Of a DNA stretch of 64,000 nucleotides, positions 55,182 to 63,525 are shown one piece after another. Below the pieces are notes generated by a model, which did not search any database, was not told the origin of the DNA, and saw only the letters and a list, made by a program, of their open reading frames with translations. This DNA is from Microbacterium sp. SD291 (GTDB lineage Bacteria > Actinomycetota > Actinomycetes > Actinomycetales > Microbacteriaceae), in NCBI RefSeq assembly GCF_017355365.1, contig NZ_JADIJR010000011.1, forward strand, positions 1-64,000, given 5' to 3'. A program made the translations under genes and the position numbers. Positions within the stretch are counted from its first letter, which is position 1. Each line of letters begins with the position of its first letter.

Positions 55182-56047
55182 GCGACCACCTCGGGCGTGT
55201 GCACCTCGGCTGCGCGATGGCGCAGCGTCGGATCGGTGGCTTCGCGCAGCCCGTCGCCGAGGAGGTTCAGCGCGAGGACGGTGACGGTGATCGCGAGCCC
55301 CGGCCAGATCACCGACAGCGGGTGGACGCCGATGTAGCGCTGCAGGTCGGCGAGCAGCAGACCCCAGCTCGGCTCGACCACAGAGGCGCCGAAGCCGAGG
55401 TAGGAGAGACCGGCCTCGGCCAGCACCGCGACGGCCATCGACCAGGAGAGCTGCACGATGAACACCGGTGCGATGTTGGGGAGCAGATGACGGGCGAGGC
55501 TCTGGGCGCTCGTGAGGCCGGAGGCGCGCGCGGCCAGCACGAAGTCGCTCTGCTGCACCCGCCGCAGCTCCGGACGCGTGACCCGGGCGATGTTGACCCC
55601 GAAGCCGATCCCGACCGACCAGATCACGACCCAGAGCGACCCGCCCCAGACCGAGGAGATCATCATCGCGATGAGCAGGACCGGAAAGGCGATCAGGATG
55701 TCGACCAGCACCGCGACCGTCTCGCGCAGCCATCTCGCCGTCAGGGCGCCGAGCGCCGCGAGCGCGATTCCGACGACGGTGGCGACGACGCCGGCCCCGA
55801 CGCTCACGAACACGGTCGTCCGCGCCCCCGCCATGATCAGGCTCAGGATGTCGCGACCGGTGTCGTCGGTGCCGAGCAGGTGCGGCCAGCCGGGCACGCC
55901 CCAGCGATCCCGGATGTTGGAGTCCTGCGGATCGAACGGCGTCCAGAACAGCGAGACCAGCGCGGTGAGGGCGATCACCGCGACCACGATCAGGCCGAAT
56001 CGCCCGGTCGAGGTGCGCCAGAGGTTTCCCAGCCACTGCGGAATCAT
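55178..56047 (-). CDS. Peptide/nickel-type ABC permease (DppC/OppC-like)
   Basis: The 289-residue protein has six membrane segments. The periplasmic loop after segment 1 contains PFDPQDSNIRDRW... HLLGTDDTGRDILSLIMAGART, the DppC/OppC mark. The EAA-type motif is FVLAARASGLTSAQSLARHLLPN. ATGA overlaps on both sides tie it to the partner permease and ATPase. It forms the channel with the permease encoded upstream. Confidence 0.93.
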   Translation of the reverse strand: MIPQWLGNLWRTSTGRFGLIVVAVIALTALVSLFWTPFDPQDSNIRDRWGVPGWPHLLGTDDTGRDILSLIMAGARTTVFVSVGAGVVATVVGIALAALGALTARWLRETVAVLVDILIAFPVLLIAMMISSVWGGSLWVVIWSVGIGFGVNIARVTRPELRRVQQSDFVLAARASGLTSAQSLARHLLPNIAPVFIVQLSWSMAVAVLAEAGLSYLGFGASVVEPSWGLLLADLQRYIGVHPLSVIWPGLAITVTVLALNLLGDGLREATDPTLRHRAAEVHTPEVVA

Positions 56048-56994
56048 GCGGCCTCTCTCTGGCGCGGGTCGATCGCGCGGTGGGTCAGATCCACGACGAA
56101 GCCGACGGTCAGGACGAAACCGGTGAGCACGAGGAGCTCGCTCTGCACCTTGATGAGATCGCGCGTGCCGACATCGGCGACGAGCATCCGCCCGATCCCC
56201 GGGAGGGTGAACAGCTGCTCGATCACGACCGAGCCGACGATGATCCCGGCGACCTGAAGGCCGAGCACCGTGATGATCGACAGGCCGACGGCGGGGATGC
56301 CGTGCTGGATCAGCGCCCTGGTGCGGGTGAGGCCCTTCGCCGCTGCCGTGCGCACGAAGTCCTGCCCTGCCGCCTGGAGGGTGGCGCTGCGGACGAACCG
56401 CATGAGCATGGCGCCCTCGACGATCCCGATCGTGAGCGCGGGGAGCAGGAGCGATTCGAGCGCCTTCCACGGCGTCGACCACCCGGTGCGCGGGAAGCCC
56501 TGGGGAGGCAGCCAGCCCAGCCATACCGAGAAGACGACGATGAGCATCATGCCTGCCCACACCACCGGCACGGCGGCGAGTGCCTGGGCGCCGAAGCTGA
56601 GAGCGGCGCCGCCGCGGCGCCCGCGCTGCAGGGCTGCCAGCACGCCGAAGGGCACGGCGATGAGGACGGCGATGAGCAGCGAGAGGATGCCGAGCGGCAC
56701 GGTGACCTGTGACTTCTGCAGCAGCTCCTCTCCGACCGACGCGCCCGAGAGGAGTGAGGTTCCCAGGTCGCCCCGGAGGATGCCGCCGATCCACTCGGCG
56801 TACTGTGCGGGCAGCGGGCGGTTCAGCCCCAGGGACTCGCGGAGCGCCTCGACCTCGGCGGGGGAGGCCTGCGTGCCGGCGATCAGCTGCGCGACGTCGC
56901 CGGGGAAGACCCGCAGCGTCAGGAAGATCAGGACGCTCGACACGAGGAGCCCTGCGATGAGCAGGGCTCCTCGGACGAGCGCGTAGCGGATCAC
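56044..56994 (-). CDS. Peptide/nickel-type ABC permease (DppB/OppB-like)
   Basis: The 316-residue protein has six membrane segments. It opens RYALVRGALLIAGLLVSSVLIFLTLRVFPGD, a DppB/OppB pattern. The long outside loop has LGLNRPLPAQYAEWIGGILRGDLGTSL. The coupling motif is DFVRTAAAKGLTRTRALIQHGI. It lies 16 bp after the binding-protein gene and overlaps the second permease. Confidence 0.93.
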   Translation of the reverse strand: MIRYALVRGALLIAGLLVSSVLIFLTLRVFPGDVAQLIAGTQASPAEVEALRESLGLNRPLPAQYAEWIGGILRGDLGTSLLSGASVGEELLQKSQVTVPLGILSLLIAVLIAVPFGVLAALQRGRRGGAALSFGAQALAAVPVVWAGMMLIVVFSVWLGWLPPQGFPRTGWSTPWKALESLLLPALTIGIVEGAMLMRFVRSATLQAAGQDFVRTAAAKGLTRTRALIQHGIPAVGLSIITVLGLQVAGIIVGSVVIEQLFTLPGIGRMLVADVGTRDLIKVQSELLVLTGFVLTVGFVVDLTHRAIDPRQREAA

Positions 56995-57010
56995 GGAGCG
57001 GCGGCCGCCG

Positions 57011-58528
57011 TCACTTCTCGGTGGCGACCGTGACGCCGGAGAGGTCGATCCGCGAGTTGATCGAGTCCTTCGGGAAGCCGGACACCAGCGGGCTCACCGC
57101 GGTGATGGTCGCACCGTTGTACAGCCAGTCGGCGGCGTGATCCTCGGAGACGATCTTCGCGGCCTCCGCGAGGAGCTTCGCTGACTCGTCGGGGTCGACC
57201 TCGGCGAGTGCGCGGTCGTACAGCGCCTGCACCTCCGAGTTGTCGTAGCCGAAGTAGTAGTCCGGGTTCGCGAAGTTGCCGAAGTCGCGAGGCTCGACGT
57301 GCAGCACGAAGCTGAGGTCGTAGTCGTGGTTGCTGTAGACGTCCTCGAGCCAGGTGGGGAACTCGACCGAGTCGACCTCGAGGGTCACGCCGACCTCGTT
57401 GAAGTCGGAGATGAGCACCTTCGGCACCGTGGTGCCGTAGAAGGACGGGATGGTCAGGGTCAGCTCGAGATCCTCCTGACCCGCCTCCGCGAGGAGGGCC
57501 TTGGCCTTCTCCGGGTCGTAGGAGATCACGTCGGAGAGGTCCTCGTAGCCGGGGTCGAGCTCGGGGATCGGGCCGTACAGCGTGGATCCGGCGCCCACGG
57601 CCTCCACCAGCGCCTCATGGTCGATCGCCAGTCGCAGGGCCTCGCGCACGCGCGGGTCGTCCAGAGGTGCCTTGGCGTTGTTGAACGCGAGGGTCGCCTT
57701 GTCGGTCGTCCTGCCCGTCGTCAGGGTGAAGTCGCCGGACTCCTCGAGCTGCGATGCGAGGTTCGGGTCGACGGCCGTGAGCACCTGCACACCGCCGTCG
57801 AGCGCCGTGTTCACGCCCGCGGTGAAGTCGGGGATGTACTGGAACTCGACCTCGGCGACGCCGGCGGGCTCGCCCCAGTAGGCGTCGCTGCGAGCGAAGG
57901 TGATCGCGCTTCCCTTGCTCCAGCGGGTGAGGGTGAAGGGGCCGGTGCCGTTGGTCGCGGTCTTCAGGTCGGTGGTGTCGCCGTTCTGGAACACGAGCCC
58001 GGCGGGGCCCGTCAGCGCGAACAGGAAGTTCTGGTTGGGCTGCGTGAGCACGATCTGCACCGTGCTCGCGTCCGGGGCCGTGATCGATGCGACGGCGGCG
58101 AACTCGGCGTTCCCCTGCAGGGTGGGATCCGTGCGCACCGCTTCGTAGGAGGTCACGACGTCGGCGGAGGTGAGGGCGGCTCCGCTGTGGAACGCGACTC
58201 CCTCGTTGAGCGTGAACGTGTAGGTGAGCCCGTCGTCGGAGACCTCGAAGTCGGAGGCCAGGCGAGGGACGATCTCGTTGTCCTCCGCGCGGCTGACCAG
58301 GCCCTCGTAGATGTTGTCGATGAGGATCTGCTCAAGGGCGGCGCCGCTCGTGTGCCGGATGTCGAGGTTCGTCGGCTCGAGCACGAGACCGATCTGGAGC
58401 ACGGCGGCAGGGTCCGGTTCGCCGGTGGGCGTCGCCGTCGGCTCGGGGGCGGGCGTGCAGGCGCTCAGGACGACGGCCGTGGCTGCGAGCGCGGTGATCA
58501 GCGCGAGGCGTCGCGTACGTCGGATCAT
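57011..58528 (-). CDS. ABC transporter substrate-binding lipoprotein (SBP_bac_5)
   Basis: The 505-residue lipoprotein has signal peptide MIRRTRRLALITALAATAVV and lipobox VLSAC with lipidation at C24, then a Thr/Pro-rich linker. The mature part has family-5 binding-protein features: EPTNLDIRHTSGAALEQILIDNIYEGLV, NEGVAFHSGAALTSADVVTSYEAV and DPRVREALRLAIDHEALVEAV. It is the first gene of the operon and would deliver peptides, nickel chelates or other small organic ligands. The ligand cannot be told from sequence. Confidence 0.92.
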   Translation of the reverse strand: MIRRTRRLALITALAATAVVLSACTPAPEPTATPTGEPDPAAVLQIGLVLEPTNLDIRHTSGAALEQILIDNIYEGLVSRAEDNEIVPRLASDFEVSDDGLTYTFTLNEGVAFHSGAALTSADVVTSYEAVRTDPTLQGNAEFAAVASITAPDASTVQIVLTQPNQNFLFALTGPAGLVFQNGDTTDLKTATNGTGPFTLTRWSKGSAITFARSDAYWGEPAGVAEVEFQYIPDFTAGVNTALDGGVQVLTAVDPNLASQLEESGDFTLTTGRTTDKATLAFNNAKAPLDDPRVREALRLAIDHEALVEAVGAGSTLYGPIPELDPGYEDLSDVISYDPEKAKALLAEAGQEDLELTLTIPSFYGTTVPKVLISDFNEVGVTLEVDSVEFPTWLEDVYSNHDYDLSFVLHVEPRDFGNFANPDYYFGYDNSEVQALYDRALAEVDPDESAKLLAEAAKIVSEDHAADWLYNGATITAVSPLVSGFPKDSINSRIDLSGVTVATEK

Positions 58529-58620
58529 GGGTGCTTCCTCTCGGTGCGGCAGTTGCTGTGTGCCGGTGGGACGAGCCTAGGGATGTGAGTGGTCGGGACG
58601 GTCGAAGACGGCACGGGACG

Positions 58621-59541
58621 TCACAAAGCGGGGACGGCGGAGGCGATCAGCGAGGCGAGGCCGGTCGGCGCCGTCTCCTGGACGTTGTGGGTCGCATCGA
58701 TCGCCACGAGCCGGGCGCCGGACACCCGTCGCCCGAGCTCCTCGGCGTCGGCCTCGCTGACGAATCCGCTCGTCGCGCGCACGAGGGTGATCGGGGCGCT
58801 CGTTTGGAGGAGGTCGGCCCATCCGGTCTCGTGGAGCAGGGAGGGGGATGCCGGTGCACCGGCGTCGTGCGCGGCGAGCGTCTGAGCGGCCAGGTGCGCG
58901 AAGTGGTGTTTCCACTCCACGCGGCCGTCCGCGCGCACTCGCGTGTTGAGGAAGACCCCGCGCTCGGTGTCGGCGCGGGCGCCGCCGAAGCCGAACGCGA
59001 TCGCACGATCGACGAGTTCGTCCCTGGTGGCGAAGTCCGTCGGACCGGCGTAGAACTCGCGCAGCGCCGCAGGGCCCGCGGACACGTCGATCCCCGGGGT
59101 GATGTCGACGACGATGAGCTCGGCGACCAGGTCGGGGCGTGCGGCGGCGAGGGCCGCGCCGGTGAGCCCGCCGAGGGAGTGGCCCACGACCACCTGGGGC
59201 GCTTCCGTCCACGCGTCGAGAGCCGCCGCGACGTCGGCGGCCAGCGTCCGAGGGGTGTAGTCCCGGTCGTCTCGCCACGAGGAATCGCCGTGGCCGGCGA
59301 GGTCGATGGCGAGCACGGGCCGCTGCAGAGACAGCACCGTCGTGTCCCACGTGTGCGCATTGAGTCCTGCGCCGTGCAGAAGCGTGACGCGGGGGGCGTC
59401 GGTGCCGTAGCGAAGAGCGCTGAGCGAGCGGCCGTCGGCGAGCTGAAGGGTCAGCCGCTCGACCGGGGGAACGGGGGCGCTCAGCGCCTGGGCCTGTGCG
59501 GGAAGATAGCGGAACTCGCTGATGTCGGTCACCACATCCAT
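58621..59541 (-). CDS. Alpha/beta hydrolase
   Basis: The 306-residue protein has LLHGAGLNAHTWD (oxyanion hole), VVVGHSLGGLTGAALA (nucleophile serine), an aspartate region and IDATHNVQETAPT with the catalytic histidine. It resembles esterase or haloperoxidase-like hydrolases. ATG 59541 is preceded by GGGAG about 7 nt upstream. It is read away from the AhpD-like gene. The substrate is unknown. Confidence 0.85.
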   Translation of the reverse strand: MDVVTDISEFRYLPAQAQALSAPVPPVERLTLQLADGRSLSALRYGTDAPRVTLLHGAGLNAHTWDTTVLSLQRPVLAIDLAGHGDSSWRDDRDYTPRTLAADVAAALDAWTEAPQVVVGHSLGGLTGAALAAARPDLVAELIVVDITPGIDVSAGPAALREFYAGPTDFATRDELVDRAIAFGFGGARADTERGVFLNTRVRADGRVEWKHHFAHLAAQTLAAHDAGAPASPSLLHETGWADLLQTSAPITLVRATSGFVSEADAEELGRRVSGARLVAIDATHNVQETAPTGLASLIASAVPAL

Positions 59542-59700
59542 ATTCTGCTCCCGCGCGACGGATGGAATGAAATGCGGGGGCGACATGGTAACTCGATCGG
59601 CTCGGACCCATGCAGAAAGCGCACTCAGAGTGTCCGCTTGGTGAGCATTATGTGTTTCGGGTGGATGCCGTGGGGTGGGAGTGGCGGCTCTGCGAGCGAA

Positions 59701-59706
59701 TATCAT
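59701..59706 (+). promoter_or_regulatory. -10 box for leaderless AhpD-like gene
   Basis: TATCAT lies exactly 6 nt before ATG 59713, with no ribosome site. Confidence 0.45.
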
Positions 59707-59712
59707 TGAGCC

Positions 59713-60189
59713 ATGAGCGAGACGCGAGTGCACCTCTCCAAGACCGAACCGGCCGCTTACCAGGCACTGGATGCCTTCTCCAAGACCGTGGGCGAGATCT
59801 GCGCCGCGAACGGCATCGACGATCGTCTCAAGGAGATCGTCATGATCCACTGCTCCCAGTTGAACGGCTGCGGCTACTGCACTCGGATCCATGTCGACCG
59901 GGCGCTCAAGGCGGGGCTCGACACCGACACGCTCATGCAGATCGCGACCTGGCGCGAGAGCGGCGTCTTCTCGGAGCGGGAGCAGGCCGCGCTGGAGCTC
60001 GCCGAGGCGTTCACCTTCATCTCGGAGGATGGCATCTCCGACGACGTGTACGACCGGGTCGGCGGCGTGTTCACTGAGAAGGAGTACGCGGCCCTGAGCT
60101 GGGCCTGCGTCTCCATCAACGCCTTCAACCGCATCGTCATCGCGGGGCGCTATCCGGTGCCGCCTCGCACGCCGCTGGCGCCGGCATGA
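59713..60189 (+). CDS. Carboxymuconolactone decarboxylase family / AhpD-like protein
   Basis: The 158-residue protein has the AhpD redox motif in IHCSQLNGCGYCTRIHVDRALKAG: CGYC and the histidine three residues later. A second helical part follows (REQAALELAEAFTFISEDG). AhpD-type proteins are thiol-dependent peroxidase partners. It overlaps the phosphatase gene by 4 bp. Confidence 0.88.
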   Translation: MSETRVHLSKTEPAAYQALDAFSKTVGEICAANGIDDRLKEIVMIHCSQLNGCGYCTRIHVDRALKAGLDTDTLMQIATWRESGVFSEREQAALELAEAFTFISEDGISDDVYDRVGGVFTEKEYAALSWACVSINAFNRIVIAGRYPVPPRTPLAPA

Positions 60190-60923
60190 CCATCCTCGAC
60201 ATCGACGGCGTGAACAACGTCCGCGACGTCGGGGGGATGCCGGCTGCCGGCGGACGGATCCGCTCCGGCATCCTGCTGCGCTCGGGCCAGTTGTCCGGGG
60301 CCTCGACGGCGGGCGTCGACGAGCTCCGGCGACGCGTGCACCACATCGTCGACCTGCGTGACGGCGAGGAGGTCGCCGCCGAGCCGACCGAGATCGACGG
60401 GCCGGGCACCACCCATCTCCCGCTCTTCCTCGGCTCGGTCCGATCCTTCTTCGAGGCCGACACGAGCCTCGAAGACCTGTATCTGCACCTGCTGGAGGAG
60501 AGCGGCGAGCGGCTCGTCGCGGCCATCCGCATCATCGCCGAGGGCGAGTCGACGCTCGTGCACTGCACGGTGGGCAAGGACCGCACCGGTGTCACCGTGG
60601 CGCTGGCTCTCGCCGCCGTCGACGCCGATCGCGAGGCGATCGTCGCGGACTACGCGCTGACCCAGTCCCAGCTGCCGCTCGAGCGCTCCCGACGGATCGC
60701 GGCCTATCTCAGGGCGCAGCACCCGGAGGCCGTGCACGCGGTCGCCCTCGCCACGGAGTCACCCGCCCCGGTCATGCGCGCGCTGCTGGAGAAGATCGAC
60801 GAGCGCTGGGGATCGGCGGCGGGCTACCTCCGGGCGAACGGGATGAGCGACCGCGAGCTCGATGCGCTTCGCGGGGTGCTGGTCGAGCGGATGCCGGGCG
60901 CGCAGCATTACGACGAAGGTTAG
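60186..60923 (+). CDS. Tyrosine-protein phosphatase (LipA/PtpB-like)
   Basis: The 245-residue protein has the C-x5-R active site HCTVGKDRTG and the family N-terminus VNNVRDVGGMPAAGGRIRSGILLRSGQL. VDLRDGEEVAAEPTEID precedes the loop. This matches PtpB-type phosphatases, which act on phosphotyrosine and often on lipids. It is cotranscribed with the AhpD-like gene. The stop codon TAG lies within the iron-box palindrome at 60915-60933. Confidence 0.88.
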   Translation: MTILDIDGVNNVRDVGGMPAAGGRIRSGILLRSGQLSGASTAGVDELRRRVHHIVDLRDGEEVAAEPTEIDGPGTTHLPLFLGSVRSFFEADTSLEDLYLHLLEESGERLVAAIRIIAEGESTLVHCTVGKDRTGVTVALALAAVDADREAIVADYALTQSQLPLERSRRIAAYLRAQHPEAVHAVALATESPAPVMRALLEKIDERWGSAAGYLRANGMSDRELDALRGVLVERMPGAQHYDEG

Positions 60924-60933
60924 GCAACCCTTC
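60915..60933. promoter_or_regulatory. DtxR/IdeR-type iron box upstream of the SIP-domain gene
   Basis: GAAGGTTAGGCAACCCTTC matches the consensus TTAGGTTAGSCTAACCTAA at 13 of 19 positions, including the GGTTAGGC half-site. It lies 25-43 bp upstream of ATG 60958 and overlaps the phosphatase stop codon. Iron-dependent repression is expected. Confidence 0.55.
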
Positions 60934-60957
60934 ACTCGGTGTTACGATGGGAGCACG

Positions 60958-61428
60958 ATGAGCACCTCCCTCGAGACCCGCAGCACGCGCGCCGCACGCC
61001 GCGCGGAGCGCCGTCGCGCCCAGCATCTGGTGACGGCGGACGAGAACTCGCTTGGCGAACTCGAGGTCTTCCTCTCCACGCTGCCGCTGTGCGCCTCCGG
61101 TCGCATCTTCATCGAGGTCCCTGAGGCTTCCGACATCGGGATCATCGAGGCGCCTGCCCGGATGACGGTCACCTGGCTCGCCAGGGGAGCGCGCTCGGGG
61201 GCACCGGGAACGGGACGCTCGTGCGCACCCGGTCAGGCCCTGGCCAGGGCGACCTGCGCGTGGGCCGACGAGATGCTCTGCGACGACGCATCCGAGACGC
61301 AGATCACTCTGCTGGGCGGCTTTCTCGGCACCGCCGACATCGTCGACCATCTCACGGCGAGCCTCGAGGTGCAGCCGACGCGGATCAACGCCCCCGAGCG
61401 CTTCGGGCTGCTCCGCGCCGAGCGCTGA
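60958..61428 (+). CDS. SIP-domain protein (siderophore-interacting protein C-terminal type)
   Basis: The 156-residue protein corresponds to the NADPH-binding C-terminal half of ferric-siderophore reductases: HLVTADENSLGELEVFLSTLPLCASGRIFIEV, then MTVTWLARGARSG and the terminal half. The N-terminal FAD-binding domain found in full-length SIP proteins (about 280 residues) is absent. There is a short basic leader (TRAARRAERRRAQ). An iron box precedes it, which agrees with a role in iron release. ATG 60958 is used; the frame is open upstream only by chance. It stops immediately before the convergent HExxH gene. Confidence 0.82.
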   Translation: MSTSLETRSTRAARRAERRRAQHLVTADENSLGELEVFLSTLPLCASGRIFIEVPEASDIGIIEAPARMTVTWLARGARSGAPGTGRSCAPGQALARATCAWADEMLCDDASETQITLLGGFLGTADIVDHLTASLEVQPTRINAPERFGLLRAER

Positions 61429-61866
61429 TCAGCGCCCTCGACGCACGTAGTTGCCGTCTTCCAGGCCGGCCTCGATCTCGAAGCGGTTGCGCAGCGGATC
61501 GCGTCCCGCGAACAGGTACAGGATCGGCATCAGGAAGCCGTACCGCAGCCACTGCGCCTTGTGCACGGCCTCGTGCCGCAGCACCGCGTCGGACGGCCGC
61601 GCCTCGCCGGTGAGGAAGCACCCGCCCACGCAGACGCCGCCTCGAGCGAAGGTCCACGCCGGAAGTCCCCGGAACACCCAGAGGCCCGCCCTGCGCTCCA
61701 CCGGGCCCGTGCTCCAGAGCGAGCCCCAGACCCAGCCGACCGAGGTGCCCCACCAATAGCCGATCCGGCTGATCGGCGAGCGCAGCAGGAACGAGGGGAT
61801 GCGGCGGTCGACGCGGCGTCCGCGTTCGAGGATGCGTTCGGCCGCGGGACGCCAGTCGGCCGTCAC
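61429..61866 (-). CDS. HExxH-motif protein of unknown function
   Basis: The 145-residue protein contains RHEAVHKAQWLRYGFL, a zinc-metallopeptidase-type HExxH site (HEAVH). A Trp/Gly-rich region precedes it (YWWGTSVGWVWGSLW) and FEIEAGLEDGNYVRRGR ends it. Related proteins are sometimes labelled Fe-S oxidoreductase, but I see no cysteine motif that supports that (only CVGGC). The ATGA overlap couples it to the arginase-like gene. Function unknown. Confidence 0.68.
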   Translation of the reverse strand: MTADWRPAAERILERGRRVDRRIPSFLLRSPISRIGYWWGTSVGWVWGSLWSTGPVERRAGLWVFRGLPAWTFARGGVCVGGCFLTGEARPSDAVLRHEAVHKAQWLRYGFLMPILYLFAGRDPLRNRFEIEAGLEDGNYVRRGR

Positions 61867-62666
61867 GCCACGGACCCGACGAGCCGCAGCAGCGTGCCGA
61901 GATCATCGACCGCGGCGGCAGGGGAACGAGGTGCGAAGCCGGCGATGGTCGCTCCGGCGAGCGGCATCCGCTCCCGCAGCGCACGGACGGCCGCGCTCAC
62001 CGCGGCGGCGGAGAGCCCGAAGGGCGCGGGGGAGGAGACCCCTGCGATCTCGGCCGGGTCGAGCACATCCACGTCGATATGAACCCACACGCGCTTCGCA
62101 CCGGTGGCCTGCACCGCGTCCGCGAGGGCGTCTGCGCGATCCAGGTCGGCGACCGAGAGCTGCGTGAGATCGGAGATCGCCGTGATCTCCGCCTCGTCGA
62201 GGTTGCGCATGCCGACCGCCACGATGCGCTCTCGCGGGACGCCGGGCGACAGCACGAGCTGTGGTTCGCCCTCCCCGAGCACGGCGCGCAGCGCCATGCC
62301 GGAGAACGCTCCGGAGGGCGAGCTCGACGGGGTGTGCATGTCGGGATGGGCGTCGAACCAGACGACCGCGAGATCCTCGGTGCCGCCGGGAAGCGCGGCG
62401 AGGGCGGCCACGGTGACGCTGCAGTCGCCGCCGATCACGATCGTGCCGGTCATCATCTGCTCGGCGACGACCTCGCGGGTGCGCCGCAGCGCGCTGAGCC
62501 GGCGGACGCCGGTTCCGAGCGACTCACCCGCCTCGACCGGAACGTCGAGGACCGTGGTGGCTGCACGGGGGAGATCACCGGCGATCGCGGAAGCGCCGTC
62601 GACGAGAAGCATCGCCCGCGCAGCCGGAGAACCCTGCCACTGCGGGACCACGAGGAATCGCACCAT
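61863..62666 (-). CDS. Arginase/agmatinase superfamily protein with GGDCS
   Basis: The 267-residue ureohydrolase-fold protein keeps the metal motifs WFDAHPDMHTP and HIDVDVLDP. The usual first metal ligand motif GGDHS reads GGDCS, with Cys in place of His. ATG 62666 has GGAGG upstream; the open frame before it is not supported. Substrate is uncertain: arginase, agmatinase and formimidoylglutamase all share this fold. The gene is coupled to the HExxH gene. Confidence 0.8.
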   Translation of the reverse strand: MVRFLVVPQWQGSPAARAMLLVDGASAIAGDLPRAATTVLDVPVEAGESLGTGVRRLSALRRTREVVAEQMMTGTIVIGGDCSVTVAALAALPGGTEDLAVVWFDAHPDMHTPSSSPSGAFSGMALRAVLGEGEPQLVLSPGVPRERIVAVGMRNLDEAEITAISDLTQLSVADLDRADALADAVQATGAKRVWVHIDVDVLDPAEIAGVSSPAPFGLSAAAVSAAVRALRERMPLAGATIAGFAPRSPAAAVDDLGTLLRLVGSVA

Positions 62667-62689
62667 GGGTGCCTCCAGTTGAGGGAAGT

Positions 62690-62724
62690 GCGGATGCCCC
62701 GGACCGCAGGTCCGAGGCATCCGC
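62690..62724 (-). terminator. Terminator after pspA
   Basis: GCGGATGCC (62690-62698) pairs with 62716-62724, and GGACC with GGTCC, around GCA. It lies just past the pspA stop and before the arginase-like gene. Confidence 0.7.
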
Positions 62725-62732
62725 GGGGTGTG

Positions 62733-63476
62733 TCAGGATCCTTCGATCGCCTGACGGGGTGCTGCGCCGCCGGCCTTCAGCTCGGCGAGGCGTGCCTCGA
62801 CCTCGGTGAGCTCACCCAGGTCCTCGAGGCTCTCGAACTGCGCATCCAGGCTGGATGCCGCAAGCTCGGCCTTGCCCTGAGCCAGCGCCTCCTGGCGACG
62901 GACCTTGTCCTCGAACCGGCCCAGCTCGCTGGTCGGGTCGAGGACGTTGATCGACGAGACGGCATCCTGGACCTTGGTCTGAGCCTCGGCGACCTTCGCG
63001 CGGGCGAGGAGCTCGCTGCGCTTGTTCTTCAGCTCGCCGAGCTTGTCCTTCATGCCGTTGAGGCCGGTCTTCAGCTTGTCGACGATCTCGGTCTGCGCGG
63101 CGATCTGCGGCTCTGCGCCGGTCGCCTCGCGCTCCGCGCTGATCTGACGCTGGAGGGCGATCTTGGCGAGGTTGTCGAACTTGTCGGCGTCGGGTGCGCT
63201 GCCGCCCGAGCGCATCTCGTCGGCCTTGCGGCTGGCGGCGAGAGCCTTGTTGCCCCACTCGGTGGCCGCCTGGACGTCCTCTTCGTGGTCGCGCTCGAGC
63301 AGACGCAGGTTGCCGATGGTCTCCGCGATCGCGGACTCGGCGTCGGCGATGCTGTTGGTGTAGTCCCGGACGAGCTGGTCGATCATCTTCTGCGGGTCCT
63401 CCGCAGAGTCCAGGAGGGCGTTGATGTTCGCGCGGACGAGGGTCGAGATACGTCCGAAGATGGACTGCTTGGTCAT
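62733..63476 (-). CDS. pspA: PspA/IM30 family membrane-stress protein
   Basis: The 247-residue protein is an ESCRT-III-like coiled-coil protein that binds damaged membranes. It opens MTKQSIFGRISTLVRANINALLDSAEDPQKMIDQLVRDY, the PspA amphipathic helix and first hairpin. Long heptad helices follow. ATG 63476 has AAAGGA upstream; a longer open frame reaching the TPM gene is not real. It lies 49 bp after the TPM-type gene and is probably cotranscribed with it. Confidence 0.92.
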   Translation of the reverse strand: MTKQSIFGRISTLVRANINALLDSAEDPQKMIDQLVRDYTNSIADAESAIAETIGNLRLLERDHEEDVQAATEWGNKALAASRKADEMRSGGSAPDADKFDNLAKIALQRQISAEREATGAEPQIAAQTEIVDKLKTGLNGMKDKLGELKNKRSELLARAKVAEAQTKVQDAVSSINVLDPTSELGRFEDKVRRQEALAQGKAELAASSLDAQFESLEDLGELTEVEARLAELKAGGAAPRQAIEGS

Positions 63477-63525
63477 GCGTTTTCCTTTCAGAGGGTCGTA
63501 GTCGAGGTCTGTGCGTCGGTACGGA

